Assembly (NCBI GenBank): GCA_013141455.1
Contig: JABFQW010000015.1
Location: 1 to 64,000 of the forward strand
Source of the DNA: Bacteroidales bacterium
Lineage (GTDB): Bacteria; Bacteroidota; Bacteroidia; Bacteroidales; F082
DNA: 64,000 nt
Direction: 5' to 3'
Shown: piece by piece, positions 48,084-58,631 of the stretch
Layout of the letters: each line of letters begins with the position of its first letter
How positions within the stretch are numbered: the stretch's first letter is position 1
Made by a program: the position numbers and the translations under genes
The notes under the pieces: model-generated
The model's database searches: none
Told to the model about the DNA's origin: nothing
What the model saw: the letters and a program-made list of their open reading frames with translations, nothing else

Positions 48084-51000
48084 CTAAAAATCTAAATTTA
48101 ACGACAAATAGTAAACCGGTCTGGCAATTTTTCCGTCTTCAACGCCCCAGGCCACATCACCCCGCACAAAATAACCCAAAATCGTGGTTCGTGCTCCAAA
48201 TCCCATTCCGGCAACGAGTGGATCTTTTTGAATCTCGACCGATATCGTTAAGGGTCCGTTATGAATATATTTTGTATAAAGTGAATTCTCGGGCGAATAG
48301 GGATTCCACCCTGTCCAGGCTGTACCTAGATCGCCAAAGGCAGTCAACTGAAGATTCCGGATGAAATTTGAACTGATCGGGTTTTGCAGAAAATAACTGA
48401 ACACCGGGAAACGCAATTCGGTGTTGATAACGGCAAAATTATTGCCATTGCGGATATTTTGGTTAAAACCGCGCATATTGGTCGCCAGGGTTTGATAGGC
48501 GTAGTTTTGTGTATAATCAATGGGTGTCTCCTGATTGAAACTGGCAGCCAGCCAGTTATCGACGCCTCCCATATAATAAATAAGTTTGTTTGACCCAAAC
48601 GAGGTGCTGGCAGCCAGGCGATTGGCCCAGATGAAATTACGGTGAATACGTTGATAATGCCTGAAATCGAAACCAAGCACGACGAAGTTCCGGCTGTTTT
48701 TTGTGATAAGCTGATAATATTCGGCAAATACTTTCGAGCGGATACCTGTATATAAATTGGTTCCAATCTCACGACTGTTATCGAGCACGAGTTCGGCCCT
48801 GAATCCTCCCCAATTTTCATATTCGGTTTGTTTTTTCAAATTCACCGCGTCAGTGGAAAGATACACTTTCATATCATTTCGGAATATCCCTGTGCCCCTT
48901 ACGCCTAAGGTTTCGGTAAATGGCCAGCTTAACATATAATATGCCTGATGCGAGTGGGTTCGTGTAATTTCGGTAATACCCACATTTTCAATGCTTTGCC
49001 GATGCAATGTGATCTGCCTGTCGAGCCGGTGTTTAAGATTACTGAAACTGACGGCGTATTCATTATTGATTAATTCGGGGTTGAGCCTCACACCACCCAC
49101 GATGCGATAATCTTCGAGAAGGTCGGTAAGGGTAACACCCATCAGCACATTGAAGCCGGGATTGAGATAAATAGGCGCCCCACCACCTGCAAAAGTTTGG
49201 TAGTTATAATTCGTGTAGGTAAAATCGACCTGCGAAATAAGTTGATCGTAAAAGTATTCGACATAATAGTTTCTTCTTTTGGGGAGATCACCCTGACCGA
49301 AACGCGCCTGTTTTTCACCGGAAGCTTCATAAAGCAATGAAGTCAGCCGCGAATTACCCTTTATCCCAAAGGCACCCTGACGGGTCGGCAAAGGAATATA
49401 TTGGTTAGTATCTTTACGCACATGGGGTCGGAACATGGTATAGAAACTCTTTCGCCCTTTCTTTTTCTCAACGGCCAAACTTGTATCAGGAGCCATAACC
49501 AATTGTTGTTTCAACCGGAATGGCGTTATTTCACCAACTACATCCTCAGTATCAACGATTTCGTCCTCATTGAGCTTATATAATTTTTGTTTGTTATTGT
49601 TCTGCATCTGAATAAAAAATGAATCATCCACATCCGAACCTGTGTAGTATAAAATATTGGATGTGAAGTTTGTCACCATGGACGACTCCATAAAATAGCG
49701 GTAATGAACCGTGGTATCAACAAAACTGATCACGCTGTCGAATCGGCCGTTGTAAAGATTATACACTCCGTTTTCGTCACTTAAATAATTGATGTTGTTC
49801 GCTTTGCTTAGTGAAGGTAAAATTTCACTGATAGCCGGTGTATTGGTCAATCGTTTGGCAATATTCGATTTGCCATTGGTTTCGAACGAAAACAAATCGA
49901 AATGAGGAGGTTGATTTTCGGGTTTTAGTTGCAGACTTAAGGTATCTGAGCTCCTGTTCGAACTGAACACCACATGATGCCCATCCGTGAAAACCGGGGT
50001 CAGATCGGTATAAAAATCGTTGGTGACCTGACGATGTGAATTTGCGGCAATATCGAAAATATAGATATCAGGTTTGCCATTCCTGACGGCCGACATAGCC
50101 AAGGAACGTCCATCAGGAGAGTAACTGATATGTGTAATTTTTTGAAAATCGAACATATTCCGCTTGTCGATACTTTCATCATCCAGATTATAAAAATAGA
50201 GGAATATTTTTCCTTTCTCCTCTACCACGAATGCCAGTAAGCGACCTCCGGGGTGCCAGGTGGTGAGCGGATAGGTGTAATCGGTAAGCGCATCCGAGCT
50301 ATATCCACTCCGAAACATCTTTTTCTTTTTATCAGTTTGTAAATCGATCAGCCAAAGTTTCATCAATCCTTCGTCGTTGGTGGTATAACAAAGGTGTTTA
50401 TTATCAGGGCTCAGTGTTGGGCGCTCGAAAGTTCGATACGTCCTGTATTTGAGCCGTAGTTCATTTGCCGGCAGTTTTGCCTGACCCGCAACATAAATTG
50501 TCCGGTAATACAAATACCATTCTTTAATCAGGTTGGAATATTTGAGTCCTGTCACATAAAGAAATCCTTTTTGAACATTACGGCTCATCTGCGTCATGTG
50601 AACGATATCAGCCATTGCCGATTTTCCATATTTGTCTTCGATATATTGCCAGAGCGAATGACCGGCAATGATAGCATCTTCGCCTTTTAAGCGGTTCAGT
50701 TTTTTAAATCTGCCGCTTGTGATCCCATCGCGCAGACGGTCATCGAGCAAGGTATTCCAGTCCTCAGAAATATATGACAATAAACCTGTTTTGTACCAGT
50801 CGGGCAGATTGAAAACGGTTGTATTCCTGATTTGCGAACCAATGCTGCTTCCGTACATCAGGTTATTTAACAACATCTCAGCAATACCCGCGCGTATCTG
50901 TTGTTCAAAATGCAGATAATTACCATCGAAATAAATAAAAACTTTGGTCCCGATAATATGGGTGATACCACCCAGATTGTATTGTTGCTCCGAAGCTAAA

Positions 51001-51368
51001 CCAATATTGCTCTGCTTCAGATCGCTAAGATTGTTAAAGACAATAAATTGTATCTTCTGATTAAGGGCAGCCTGAAGACGTTTCTCGAGCACCGGTATCT
51101 GCTCTGTTGCATACTTAGCCGTGTAAAGAGCTAATTCGTTGCCATTCAGGTAAAAATAAGTATCGAAATCAGCAAAACGGTAGTAGGTCCAGATGGTATT
51201 GTTCCATTGAACCCTGCTTTTACCAAACGACATATTCGAGCCGTTGTAAAACTGCGCAAACAGATCAACCGGAAACAAAAACAGCAGCAATCCAACCAAT
51301 TGTATCGATTGCAAAAACTTCCTTTTTATTTGAGATTGGCCTGGGTTCATTCCATTTATCTGCTTCAC
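48084..51368 (-). CDS. TolB-like beta-propeller protein with C-terminal outer-membrane (BamA/D15-like) barrel
   Basis: 1094 aa; WD40-like PD(K/G)..L.Y/(I)YIFD repeats; C-terminal AFGDLGTAWTGWNPYSPEN...GMGFGARTTILGYFVRGDVAWGVEDG...YYLSLNLDF. Confidence 0.88.
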   Translation of the reverse strand: MKQINGMNPGQSQIKRKFLQSIQLVGLLLFLFPVDLFAQFYNGSNMSFGKSRVQWNNTIWTYYRFADFDTYFYLNGNELALYTAKYATEQIPVLEKRLQAALNQKIQFIVFNNLSDLKQSNIGLASEQQYNLGGITHIIGTKVFIYFDGNYLHFEQQIRAGIAEMLLNNLMYGSSIGSQIRNTTVFNLPDWYKTGLLSYISEDWNTLLDDRLRDGITSGRFKKLNRLKGEDAIIAGHSLWQYIEDKYGKSAMADIVHMTQMSRNVQKGFLYVTGLKYSNLIKEWYLYYRTIYVAGQAKLPANELRLKYRTYRTFERPTLSPDNKHLCYTTNDEGLMKLWLIDLQTDKKKKMFRSGYSSDALTDYTYPLTTWHPGGRLLAFVVEEKGKIFLYFYNLDDESIDKRNMFDFQKITHISYSPDGRSLAMSAVRNGKPDIYIFDIAANSHRQVTNDFYTDLTPVFTDGHHVVFSSNRSSDTLSLQLKPENQPPHFDLFSFETNGKSNIAKRLTNTPAISEILPSLSKANNINYLSDENGVYNLYNGRFDSVISFVDTTVHYRYFMESSMVTNFTSNILYYTGSDVDDSFFIQMQNNNKQKLYKLNEDEIVDTEDVVGEITPFRLKQQLVMAPDTSLAVEKKKGRKSFYTMFRPHVRKDTNQYIPLPTRQGAFGIKGNSRLTSLLYEASGEKQARFGQGDLPKRRNYYVEYFYDQLISQVDFTYTNYNYQTFAGGGAPIYLNPGFNVLMGVTLTDLLEDYRIVGGVRLNPELINNEYAVSFSNLKHRLDRQITLHRQSIENVGITEITRTHSHQAYYMLSWPFTETLGVRGTGIFRNDMKVYLSTDAVNLKKQTEYENWGGFRAELVLDNSREIGTNLYTGIRSKVFAEYYQLITKNSRNFVVLGFDFRHYQRIHRNFIWANRLAASTSFGSNKLIYYMGGVDNWLAASFNQETPIDYTQNYAYQTLATNMRGFNQNIRNGNNFAVINTELRFPVFSYFLQNPISSNFIRNLQLTAFGDLGTAWTGWNPYSPENSLYTKYIHNGPLTISVEIQKDPLVAGMGFGARTTILGYFVRGDVAWGVEDGKIARPVYYLSLNLDF

Positions 51369-51415
51369 CGTGGCTAAAGTAATACTTTTTGATGTAGCCG
51401 TTTCGGCGGTTTTAC

Positions 51416-51423
51416 TATTTTTG
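51416..51423 (+). promoter_or_regulatory. -7 box TATTTTTG upstream of MBL-fold gene
   Basis: Matches TAnnTTTG. Confidence 0.4.
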
Positions 51424-51459
51424 TACTCCAGCTTTTACGCAATACTATAATACCGGTGT

Positions 51460-52104
51460 ATGATTCAGTTAAAAAAATTCGTCTTTAATGCCTTTCAGGT
51501 CAATACATATATATTGTTCGATGAAACCAAAGAATGTATCATCATCGATGCGGCCTGTTCATCGGCTGAGGAGGAGGGCGCTTTGTTACATTTTATTGAA
51601 ACCCAACAACTTGTACCCGTTTTAATGCTCAACACCCATTTTCATATCGATCATATATTGGGTAATGCTTTCGTAAGTGAGCAGTTCAATTTACAGTTAG
51701 CCGCACATCCGGGTGGAGAAATGTACCTCGATGCGGCATTACTATCTGCCAAAACATACGGATTACGCCTCGAAAAAATTATACAGCCCCGGCTTTCATT
51801 AAAGGATGGACAGATACTATCCGTTGGAAAAAGCACATTAAAAGTTCTGTTTACGCCCGGCCATGCTTCAGGAAGTATTTGTTTATACTGTGAGGAGGCA
51901 TCTTTTGTGATTAGCGGCGATGTTTTATTCTACCAAAGTATCGGACGCACTGATTTGCCAGGCGGTGATTACGACCTGTTGAAAAAAAGCATCTGGAGCA
52001 AACTTTTCGCCTTACCCGACGATACGGTTGTTTTTCCGGGTCATGGCCCTGAAACTTCAATCGGAAGCGAAAAGGTAAACAATCCGTTTATTGCTATCGG
52101 ATAG
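51460..52104 (+). CDS. MBL-fold metallo-hydrolase (glyoxalase II-like)
   Basis: 214 aa; NTHFHIDHILGN, TPGHASGSICLY, FPGHGPET. Confidence 0.95.
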   Translation: MIQLKKFVFNAFQVNTYILFDETKECIIIDAACSSAEEEGALLHFIETQQLVPVLMLNTHFHIDHILGNAFVSEQFNLQLAAHPGGEMYLDAALLSAKTYGLRLEKIIQPRLSLKDGQILSVGKSTLKVLFTPGHASGSICLYCEEASFVISGDVLFYQSIGRTDLPGGDYDLLKKSIWSKLFALPDDTVVFPGHGPETSIGSEKVNNPFIAIG

Positions 52105-52355
52105 AATTTCACCGGTCTTTTCAGACAAAATATTTTGAATACAAACCAGGAGGTATTGGTGCAAGAATATTCTCATACCATTGTATTTCAATAATTTATA
52201 AAAGTTTTTTAACGAATTTCTTTCAGAAGTTATGTATCCATTCTGATGATTATCAGGCGATAAGAAAGGTTGTTAGTTGATGCATTTGAACCCATGATGA
52301 AGGGGAAAACAAGGGTTCAATGTTAAAATCTCAATCGGGATAACAAACAATTTTC

Positions 52356-52363
52356 TACATTTG
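52356..52363 (+). promoter_or_regulatory. -7 box TACATTTG upstream of aspS
   Basis: Matches TAnnTTTG. Confidence 0.45.
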
Positions 52364-52385
52364 CAGCCGAAATAAACGAATTACA

Positions 52386-54137
52386 ATGACTTTCAGAACA
52401 CATACCTGCGGCGAATTGCGGCTTACCGATAGCGGAAAAGAAGTTACATTGAGTGGTTGGGTACAACGTACACGCGATAAAGGTAACCTGCTGTGGATCG
52501 ATTTACGCGATCGATATGGAATAACTCAATTATTCCTGCAGGAAGGCGAAAGCAAAGCTGAATTATTAAGCATTGCACGTAGTCTGGGACGCGAATTCGT
52601 AATCAAAATTGTTGGCGTGGTGTCGGAAAGAGAATCAAAAAACCCGAACATCCCGACCGGAGAAATAGAAATCAAACTCACTTCGATTGAATTATTGAAT
52701 GCCTCAAAAACGCCACCTTTCACCATCGAAGATAAATCGGATGGCGGTGACGAATTACGGATGAAATACAGGTACCTCGATTTGAGGCGCAATCCGTTGC
52801 GACAAAATCTGGCGCTCCGTCACAGGATGTCGATTGCCACCAGAAGTTATCTGGATGGTCAGGGATTTTTTGAAATTGAAACACCTTATTTAATAAAATC
52901 AACACCTGAAGGAGCACGCGATTTTGTTGTTCCATCGCGCATGAACCCGGGTGAATTTTATGCACTTCCACAATCGCCGCAAACATTCAAACAGATATTG
53001 ATGGTGGCTGGTTACGATCGTTATTTTCAGATTGTGAGATGTTTCCGTGACGAAGACTTACGTGCTGACCGGCAACCCGAGTTTACACAAATCGACTGCG
53101 AAATGGCATTTGTAACTCAGGAAGATGTATTGAACACCTTTGAAGGTTTGGCCCGGCATCTGTTCAGGGAAGTAAAAAACCTCGATGTAGCAGCTTTCGA
53201 ACGAATGGATTATGCCACCGCAATGAAATTATATGGCTCGGATAAACCCGACCTTCGGTTTGGTATGGCTTTCGAAGAATTGAATGATCTGGCAAAAAAT
53301 CATGATTTCAGTATTTTTGATGAGGCAGAACTCGTTGTTGGTATCAATGCCGAAGGTTGCAGTGAATATAGCCGTAAACAATTAGATGCCCTGACCGATT
53401 TTGTTAAAAAACCTCAGGTTGGAGCAAAGGGCTTGGTTTACATAAAATACAATACCGATGGCAGCATCAAATCATCCATCGATAAGTATTTCACCACTGA
53501 TGATCTGAAAAAATGGGTCGATCGTTTTAATGCAAAACCCGGCGATTTGATGCTTATTTTGTCGGGCAGGGAGGAAGCCACACGTAAGCAACTCAATGTA
53601 TTACGTATAGAAATGGGCAACCAGCTTGGTTTACGCGATCCATTGGTGTTTAAACCATTGTGGGTTACCGACTTTCCTTTACTTGAGTGGAATGAAGAAT
53701 CGCAACGGTTTTATGCCATGCACCATCCCTTTACCTCTCCAAAACCTGAAGACATCCATTTATTGGATAGTGATCCCGGTAAAGTACGCGCCAATGCTTA
53801 CGATATGGTAATCAATGGTGTGGAAGTTGGCGGAGGTTCCATCAGGATTCACGACCGCGGACTTCAAAAACGTATGTTTAGCCTGCTCGGTTTCACTGAT
53901 GAAGAAGCCATGAACCAATTCGGGTTCCTGTTAAATGCTTTTGAATACGGGGCGCCACCACATGGAGGCCTTGCCTTGGGCTTCGACCGCTTAACCGCAC
54001 TGTTTGCCGGTCACGATTCAATACGTGATTTTATAGCATTCCCGAAAAACAATTCAGGACGTGATATCATGATCGACTCACCCTCTCCTATTGCAGATGA
54101 ACAGTTGAATGAGTTGCACTTACGCATTGTGCAATAA
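52386..54137 (+). CDS. aspS: Aspartyl-tRNA synthetase
   Basis: 583 aa; [68 protein letters not shown]. Confidence 0.97.
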   Translation: MTFRTHTCGELRLTDSGKEVTLSGWVQRTRDKGNLLWIDLRDRYGITQLFLQEGESKAELLSIARSLGREFVIKIVGVVSERESKNPNIPTGEIEIKLTSIELLNASKTPPFTIEDKSDGGDELRMKYRYLDLRRNPLRQNLALRHRMSIATRSYLDGQGFFEIETPYLIKSTPEGARDFVVPSRMNPGEFYALPQSPQTFKQILMVAGYDRYFQIVRCFRDEDLRADRQPEFTQIDCEMAFVTQEDVLNTFEGLARHLFREVKNLDVAAFERMDYATAMKLYGSDKPDLRFGMAFEELNDLAKNHDFSIFDEAELVVGINAEGCSEYSRKQLDALTDFVKKPQVGAKGLVYIKYNTDGSIKSSIDKYFTTDDLKKWVDRFNAKPGDLMLILSGREEATRKQLNVLRIEMGNQLGLRDPLVFKPLWVTDFPLLEWNEESQRFYAMHHPFTSPKPEDIHLLDSDPGKVRANAYDMVINGVEVGGGSIRIHDRGLQKRMFSLLGFTDEEAMNQFGFLLNAFEYGAPPHGGLALGFDRLTALFAGHDSIRDFIAFPKNNSGRDIMIDSPSPIADEQLNELHLRIVQ

Positions 54138-54579
54138 ACTTTTGCTTCTGATCAAATTATCCATCTGAGGGTGTACATTGTTATGTAATTCAGCATGATA
54201 AGTCATGCTATTGTAATTTCGATGCAATGATTCCAAAAAAAACTACCCGGCTATTTTAGCCTGTATTATTCACAAAAACATCTTGCAAATCCGCTAACCT
54301 GTCTGGCGGCAGACAGGGTCGCAGTGTATATGCATTTGAGTGATAATTAATGAAAAAACAACTAGTTGCATTCTTATATTAAACTGTTGCAATTCAGAAT
54401 TTTGCGCCTTTGCGCCTTTGTGAGATGAATTATTCAGGTTAGTTTCGGATAACTTTCAGGCAAATCCAATCCTTCGACAGATACCTCTTATTGCAATATT
54501 TTCTGCATCTTGTAACACTATTCTAATAATCAGCGTAAAAGGCATAAAACCTGGCTTGTTATTTTTAATGAATAATGTA

Positions 54580-54587
54580 TAACTTTG
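54580..54587 (+). promoter_or_regulatory. -7 box TAACTTTG upstream of the OM/SPOR protein
   Basis: Matches TAnnTTTG; rules out the tracked start at 54575. Confidence 0.5.
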
Positions 54588-54610
54588 CCTTAAACATTGA
54601 CAACCCACTT

Positions 54611-55882
54611 ATGAAAACTAAAATAGGATTCCGATTTGTAAGACCTTGCCTGATTGCAGGATTGATTTTGTTTTCAGTTATTGATAATCAGTTATCAGCC
54701 CAAATATTCAAGCCAAAGCAACAATCAACGCCGAAACAAACAGAAACTGTGTCGAAACCACAACGAAGTGAAACTGCTACAACAAATTCATACTCGCGAT
54801 GGAGCAACGATTGGCGTATCACCCTCGGAGGTGGCACCTCACTTTTTTTCGGAGATATTAAACAATATACTTTTTATCCGGTTTTCAAAAACAAAAGTGA
54901 GTGGCGTTTCGGAGCAAGCCTTCTGATTGAAAAGCAATTATCTCCGGTTTTCAGTTTGCGCGGACAGGCTCTGCTTAATCACCTTGTTGGAACCCGTCGA
55001 TCATGGGACCGGAATTTCATTGCTGAAAATATTGAATTCAACCTGAATACAGCTATCGATATCAATAATTTATTAGGCAGAGACCGTAAGGACAGGTTTT
55101 TTACGACAAGCCTTATTTTTGGTGTTGGATTGGCTAACTTTAATTCAACACTATATGCTTTAGGTTCGGGAAATGTTTTGGCTACCAATGGTTTCGGGAA
55201 TGGTTCAGGATTAGGTGGCCGCACGCTTGAAGGTATTCTGATGGCCGGGGCAAGCTTCGATTTCCGTCTGGATGATAATTGGTCATTACGGTTGGAATCA
55301 GCCAACAGGATCATGAATTCAGATTATCTTGATCTGTATTCGAGCCATTTTAAATATGATGTTTATAATTATACCTCGGTTGGGATTTCCTATACTTTCA
55401 ATTCGGCTAAAAAACGTGTAAGTAAAGTTCCGGAAGGAGAGCCAGTAAATATTCCTGAAGTTATTCAAAATGAGCCGGTAAGCCCTGAAGAATCGTTAAA
55501 TCAGGTGGTTGACGTATTAAAAGTTGACGAAACCAATAAAGCTGCCGAGCCTGAAAAACAAGTTGTTGAAACAACACCTGAAGTAATCGTTGTACCGGTG
55601 AAAAATGAAGTTGCAGTTTTAGATACTGAATACCGCGTTCAGATAAGGGCCCGATACGAGGGTAAAGTTTCGATAGCCGATTTAAGTAGAAAATATAATA
55701 TCCCTGAAAATGAAATTAGCGAATCGAACCACAACAGATATTATATTTATACGGTAGGTTCCTTTGCCACTTACGAACAAGCCGCGCAAAAACGAAATGA
55801 AATCAGGTCGGTTAATAAAGTTTATGATGCATTTATTGTTGCCTTTAAGGATGGAATCAGATTGGATAAACTACCTAAATAA
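54611..55882 (+). CDS. Outer-membrane beta-barrel protein with C-terminal SPOR-like domain
   Basis: Start MKTKIGFRFVRPC; barrel-like middle; C-terminal EYRVQIRARYEGKVSIADLSRKYNIPENEISESNHNRYYIYTVGSFATYEQAAQKRNEIRS. Confidence 0.85.
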   Translation: MKTKIGFRFVRPCLIAGLILFSVIDNQLSAQIFKPKQQSTPKQTETVSKPQRSETATTNSYSRWSNDWRITLGGGTSLFFGDIKQYTFYPVFKNKSEWRFGASLLIEKQLSPVFSLRGQALLNHLVGTRRSWDRNFIAENIEFNLNTAIDINNLLGRDRKDRFFTTSLIFGVGLANFNSTLYALGSGNVLATNGFGNGSGLGGRTLEGILMAGASFDFRLDDNWSLRLESANRIMNSDYLDLYSSHFKYDVYNYTSVGISYTFNSAKKRVSKVPEGEPVNIPEVIQNEPVSPEESLNQVVDVLKVDETNKAAEPEKQVVETTPEVIVVPVKNEVAVLDTEYRVQIRARYEGKVSIADLSRKYNIPENEISESNHNRYYIYTVGSFATYEQAAQKRNEIRSVNKVYDAFIVAFKDGIRLDKLPK

Positions 55883-55893
55883 GATTGTCTGTT

Positions 55894-56013
55894 ATGAAAA
55901 ATAGTGAATTCGATTACGATCCTGAGAAAGACAATCTTTCGGGTACCATAATGGTTTGGATTATAATCTTAGCCATCGGATTAGCCATCTATCTATCCCA
56001 GATTCTGGTATAA
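55894..56013 (+). CDS. 39-aa single-TM small membrane protein
   Basis: Manual translation MKNSEFDYDPEKDNLSGTIMVWIIILAIGLAIYLSQILV*; 11 bp after the upstream stop; terminator-like hairpin follows. Confidence 0.7.
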   Translation: MKNSEFDYDPEKDNLSGTIMVWIIILAIGLAIYLSQILV

Positions 56014-56038
56014 TCCCTGATCCTTATCCTAAAAATGA

Positions 56039-56069
56039 TAAACTCCAACCGCCTCGCAGTTGGAGTTTA
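56039..56069. terminator. Bidirectional terminator between convergent genes
   Basis: TAAACTCCAAC cgcctcgca GTTGGAGTTTA. Confidence 0.75.
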
Positions 56070-56072
56070 CAA

Positions 56073-58107
56073 TTATCTTAATTTTACAACTTTACCGGTA
56101 AACAATTCGTTTTCAATCTGTAACTGATATATATAAACACCGTTTTCCACGGCTGAACCCTTTTCCGACCCAGCATTCCAGATTAATTTATCAGAAACAG
56201 TTTCCCGACCTGAATAGATCAATTTTCCAAAAACATCATAGATTTTCAGGAAAGCCTCGCTTCTTTTCAAGGATGGTAACTCAAAAACAATTTCATTGGA
56301 AAACGGGTTTGGATGAACTGAAATTATTTCCTTTTCTGTATTGTTTTCAATAGTTTCAAGTAAATCGGAATTAACTTTTACAATCACATGTTGGGTGCTG
56401 ATATCTGATGTAATAAAAATAGTATTGTATAACCAAACAAAAGCAGGATTCTGGGTGATTATGTCAACATCAACCTCCACCATCAACGAATCACCTGCAG
56501 GCAATGCATAGGGAAAATCGGGTAATGTTGGTAACCAGACCAGATTATCAACACTAATATTTTCGATAGAAACCGTAGAAGAAGTAGCGTTTAGAATTTT
56601 AAAATACCTGATATACTCATCCATAAAGACCAAGGTATCCGGTGTGATGGTTAAATCGGTAAAAACCTGTTCGCCCACAACAAAACTGAATGGATCGGCA
56701 ACACCCATATAGGGTAGTTTGGCATGTTTATTTGCATCGTCCATAGCGGAAACAAAATAATGAATGGTGTCGAGTTCGCTAAAGTTTTTAATGTATCCAA
56801 CATAGGTTGAACCTTCAGTTTGAACAAGTCGTGCAGTTTGATATGCATTGTTGTTCACCTGATAATTCACTAATAACGAGTCTGAAACGAGTTGGCCTTC
56901 AGAATAGGGTATTATTTTCGCTGAAACAGCAAGTGAATCCTGCCAGTCAACCGTACCAAACAATGGACGATGATCGATATACAACATATCAAGGTCGGCG
57001 ATACCGATTGCACGACAATGCAAAGCATCGGTGTTGAACCACTGTGTCCAGGGCATCCCGATTACTTCGTAACCGGGCATTGCTTCTTCATAAACCGCAA
57101 TGGCTTCATCGTCCCACTGGCTTCCCGTTAAGGGAACCAACACCTTATTATTCAAAATTATTGAATTCGTATAAGGCGTATTTGGCGCTGTGCCGGGCGA
57201 AAAAACCCGGTAAACTTTATATGGATAGCCATAAGCAGAAGGCGTGTTAGCAAAATAATCGGCGACAGCCTCATAATCAGCATATCTGTCATCGGTTATC
57301 GAAACTCTTCCGATCAAAATCTTATCAGGAGCCAGATATTTTCCCCAGCAATCGATATGCTTGATGTAATCGGCAAGCGGGTCAAGGGTAACATCGTATT
57401 GTGTGATACCAAGATAGGCCTCCATTTTATCTTTGACTTCCTGCTCTGTCAGATCGGTGTTCTCTTCATAAACCAAATCTGTTGAGGCGGCAAAACCGAA
57501 GCCATCTGTCATCATATTGCCACCGGTGTGTGTGAGATTCATCCCAAACAAATTAATCCCTAAACTTTGTGCCACTTTTACGGGGATATTGTCATCGGTC
57601 GGGCGTGGCCTGTCATAAGGAAAATCACAGATTCCGGGTTGGTTGTTTCCATCAAAAACGAACCATGGGCCATAATCGCGGGTCCAATATGAATCAGTAG
57701 GTGCAATCAGGAAACTACAGTTTGCTGTGTTCACGCCATTTTGCTGATACATTGTCAGCACCTGATTTGCCTGCGAATTACTACTCACGATGGTAATTAC
57801 CTGCAAATCGTTGGCCATCTCTGAAATCACGGTATAAGGAATACCAAAAGGGTACCGGATCAACACAGCCTGCATGGACTCAAACTCACCAACCATCCTT
57901 ACCGGACCAACCGGCGGGTCGGTTTCGGTGAAGTTCGGATCGCGTTTTAATGGGGTCAACATCTCCTCTTCAGAGAGATAATGGAGTTTTCTGTAATCGG
58001 GCTTATCATCGCTATTTCGTTGCGCAAAACCTGTCGCTGTAAAGAAAACAAAGGCAAATGAAGCAAATAAAACCGGCCTTGTCATGAAGTGTAATAAAGG
58101 TTTCATA
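56073..58107 (-). CDS. Secreted peptidylarginine deiminase/agmatine deiminase-like protein (PPAD-like) with T9SS sorting domain
   Basis: FESMQAVLIRYPFGIPY, TDSYWTRDYGPWFVF, THTGGNMMTDGFG, HIDCWGKYLAPDKILIGRV, PYTNSIILNNKVLVPL, TDALHCRAIGIAD; C-terminus HPNPFSNEIVFEL...GVYIYQLQIENELFTGKVVKLR. Start set near MKPLLHFMTRP. Confidence 0.9.
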
Positions 58108-58170
58108 GAATATAATACTATTTTACAGCCAAAGGTAAACAAGTAAGTCAACATGGTTAAATTTATGTCT

Positions 58171-58178
58171 TATATTTG
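58171..58178 (+). promoter_or_regulatory. -7 box TATATTTG upstream of tatA
   Basis: Matches TAnnTTTG. Confidence 0.45.
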
Positions 58179-58198
58179 CAGCATAAAATTATGTGATC

Positions 58199-58399
58199 AT
58201 GATAAACTCAATCATACTCGGTATAGTAGGTGCACCAGAAATTATTGTAATCCTTGTTGTCGTATTGCTTTTATTTGGTGGAAAAAAGATTCCTGAATTG
58301 ATGAAAGGATTCGGCCAGGGAATCAAGGAGTTTAAAAACGGTATGAACGGAACTGATGAAAAAAAACCTGAAGTAAAGGAAGAGCCAAAGAAAAACTAA
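58199..58399 (+). CDS. tatA: Sec-independent protein translocase TatA
   Basis: [49 protein letters not shown]. Confidence 0.95.
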   Translation: MINSIILGIVGAPEIIVILVVVLLLFGGKKIPELMKGFGQGIKEFKNGMNGTDEKKPEVKEEPKKN

Positions 58400-58631
58400 T
58401 CCTGATAATTTGTTCATCTGTTATCCTTGTTTTTACGCGCTGGTATAATAAATCCGGGCTTTTCCTGTTATTTATTTCAATAGCCTTTATTTACGGTAAA
58501 CAATAAAACTACCGCAAGAAGTTGAATTGTGTGGTGTTTTTTCATGAATCACACAGCATTTTATGACAAGTATCCATTATTAAAACTGAATTATTTTATT
58601 TTTGTCGCAAAAAAAAAGGGCTCCTGAAATT

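Noticed and set aside
54295-54320. CTGTCTGGCGGCAGACAG palindrome as a terminator or operator
   Set aside because: No T tract and not next to a gene end; resembles a common dispersed palindrome.
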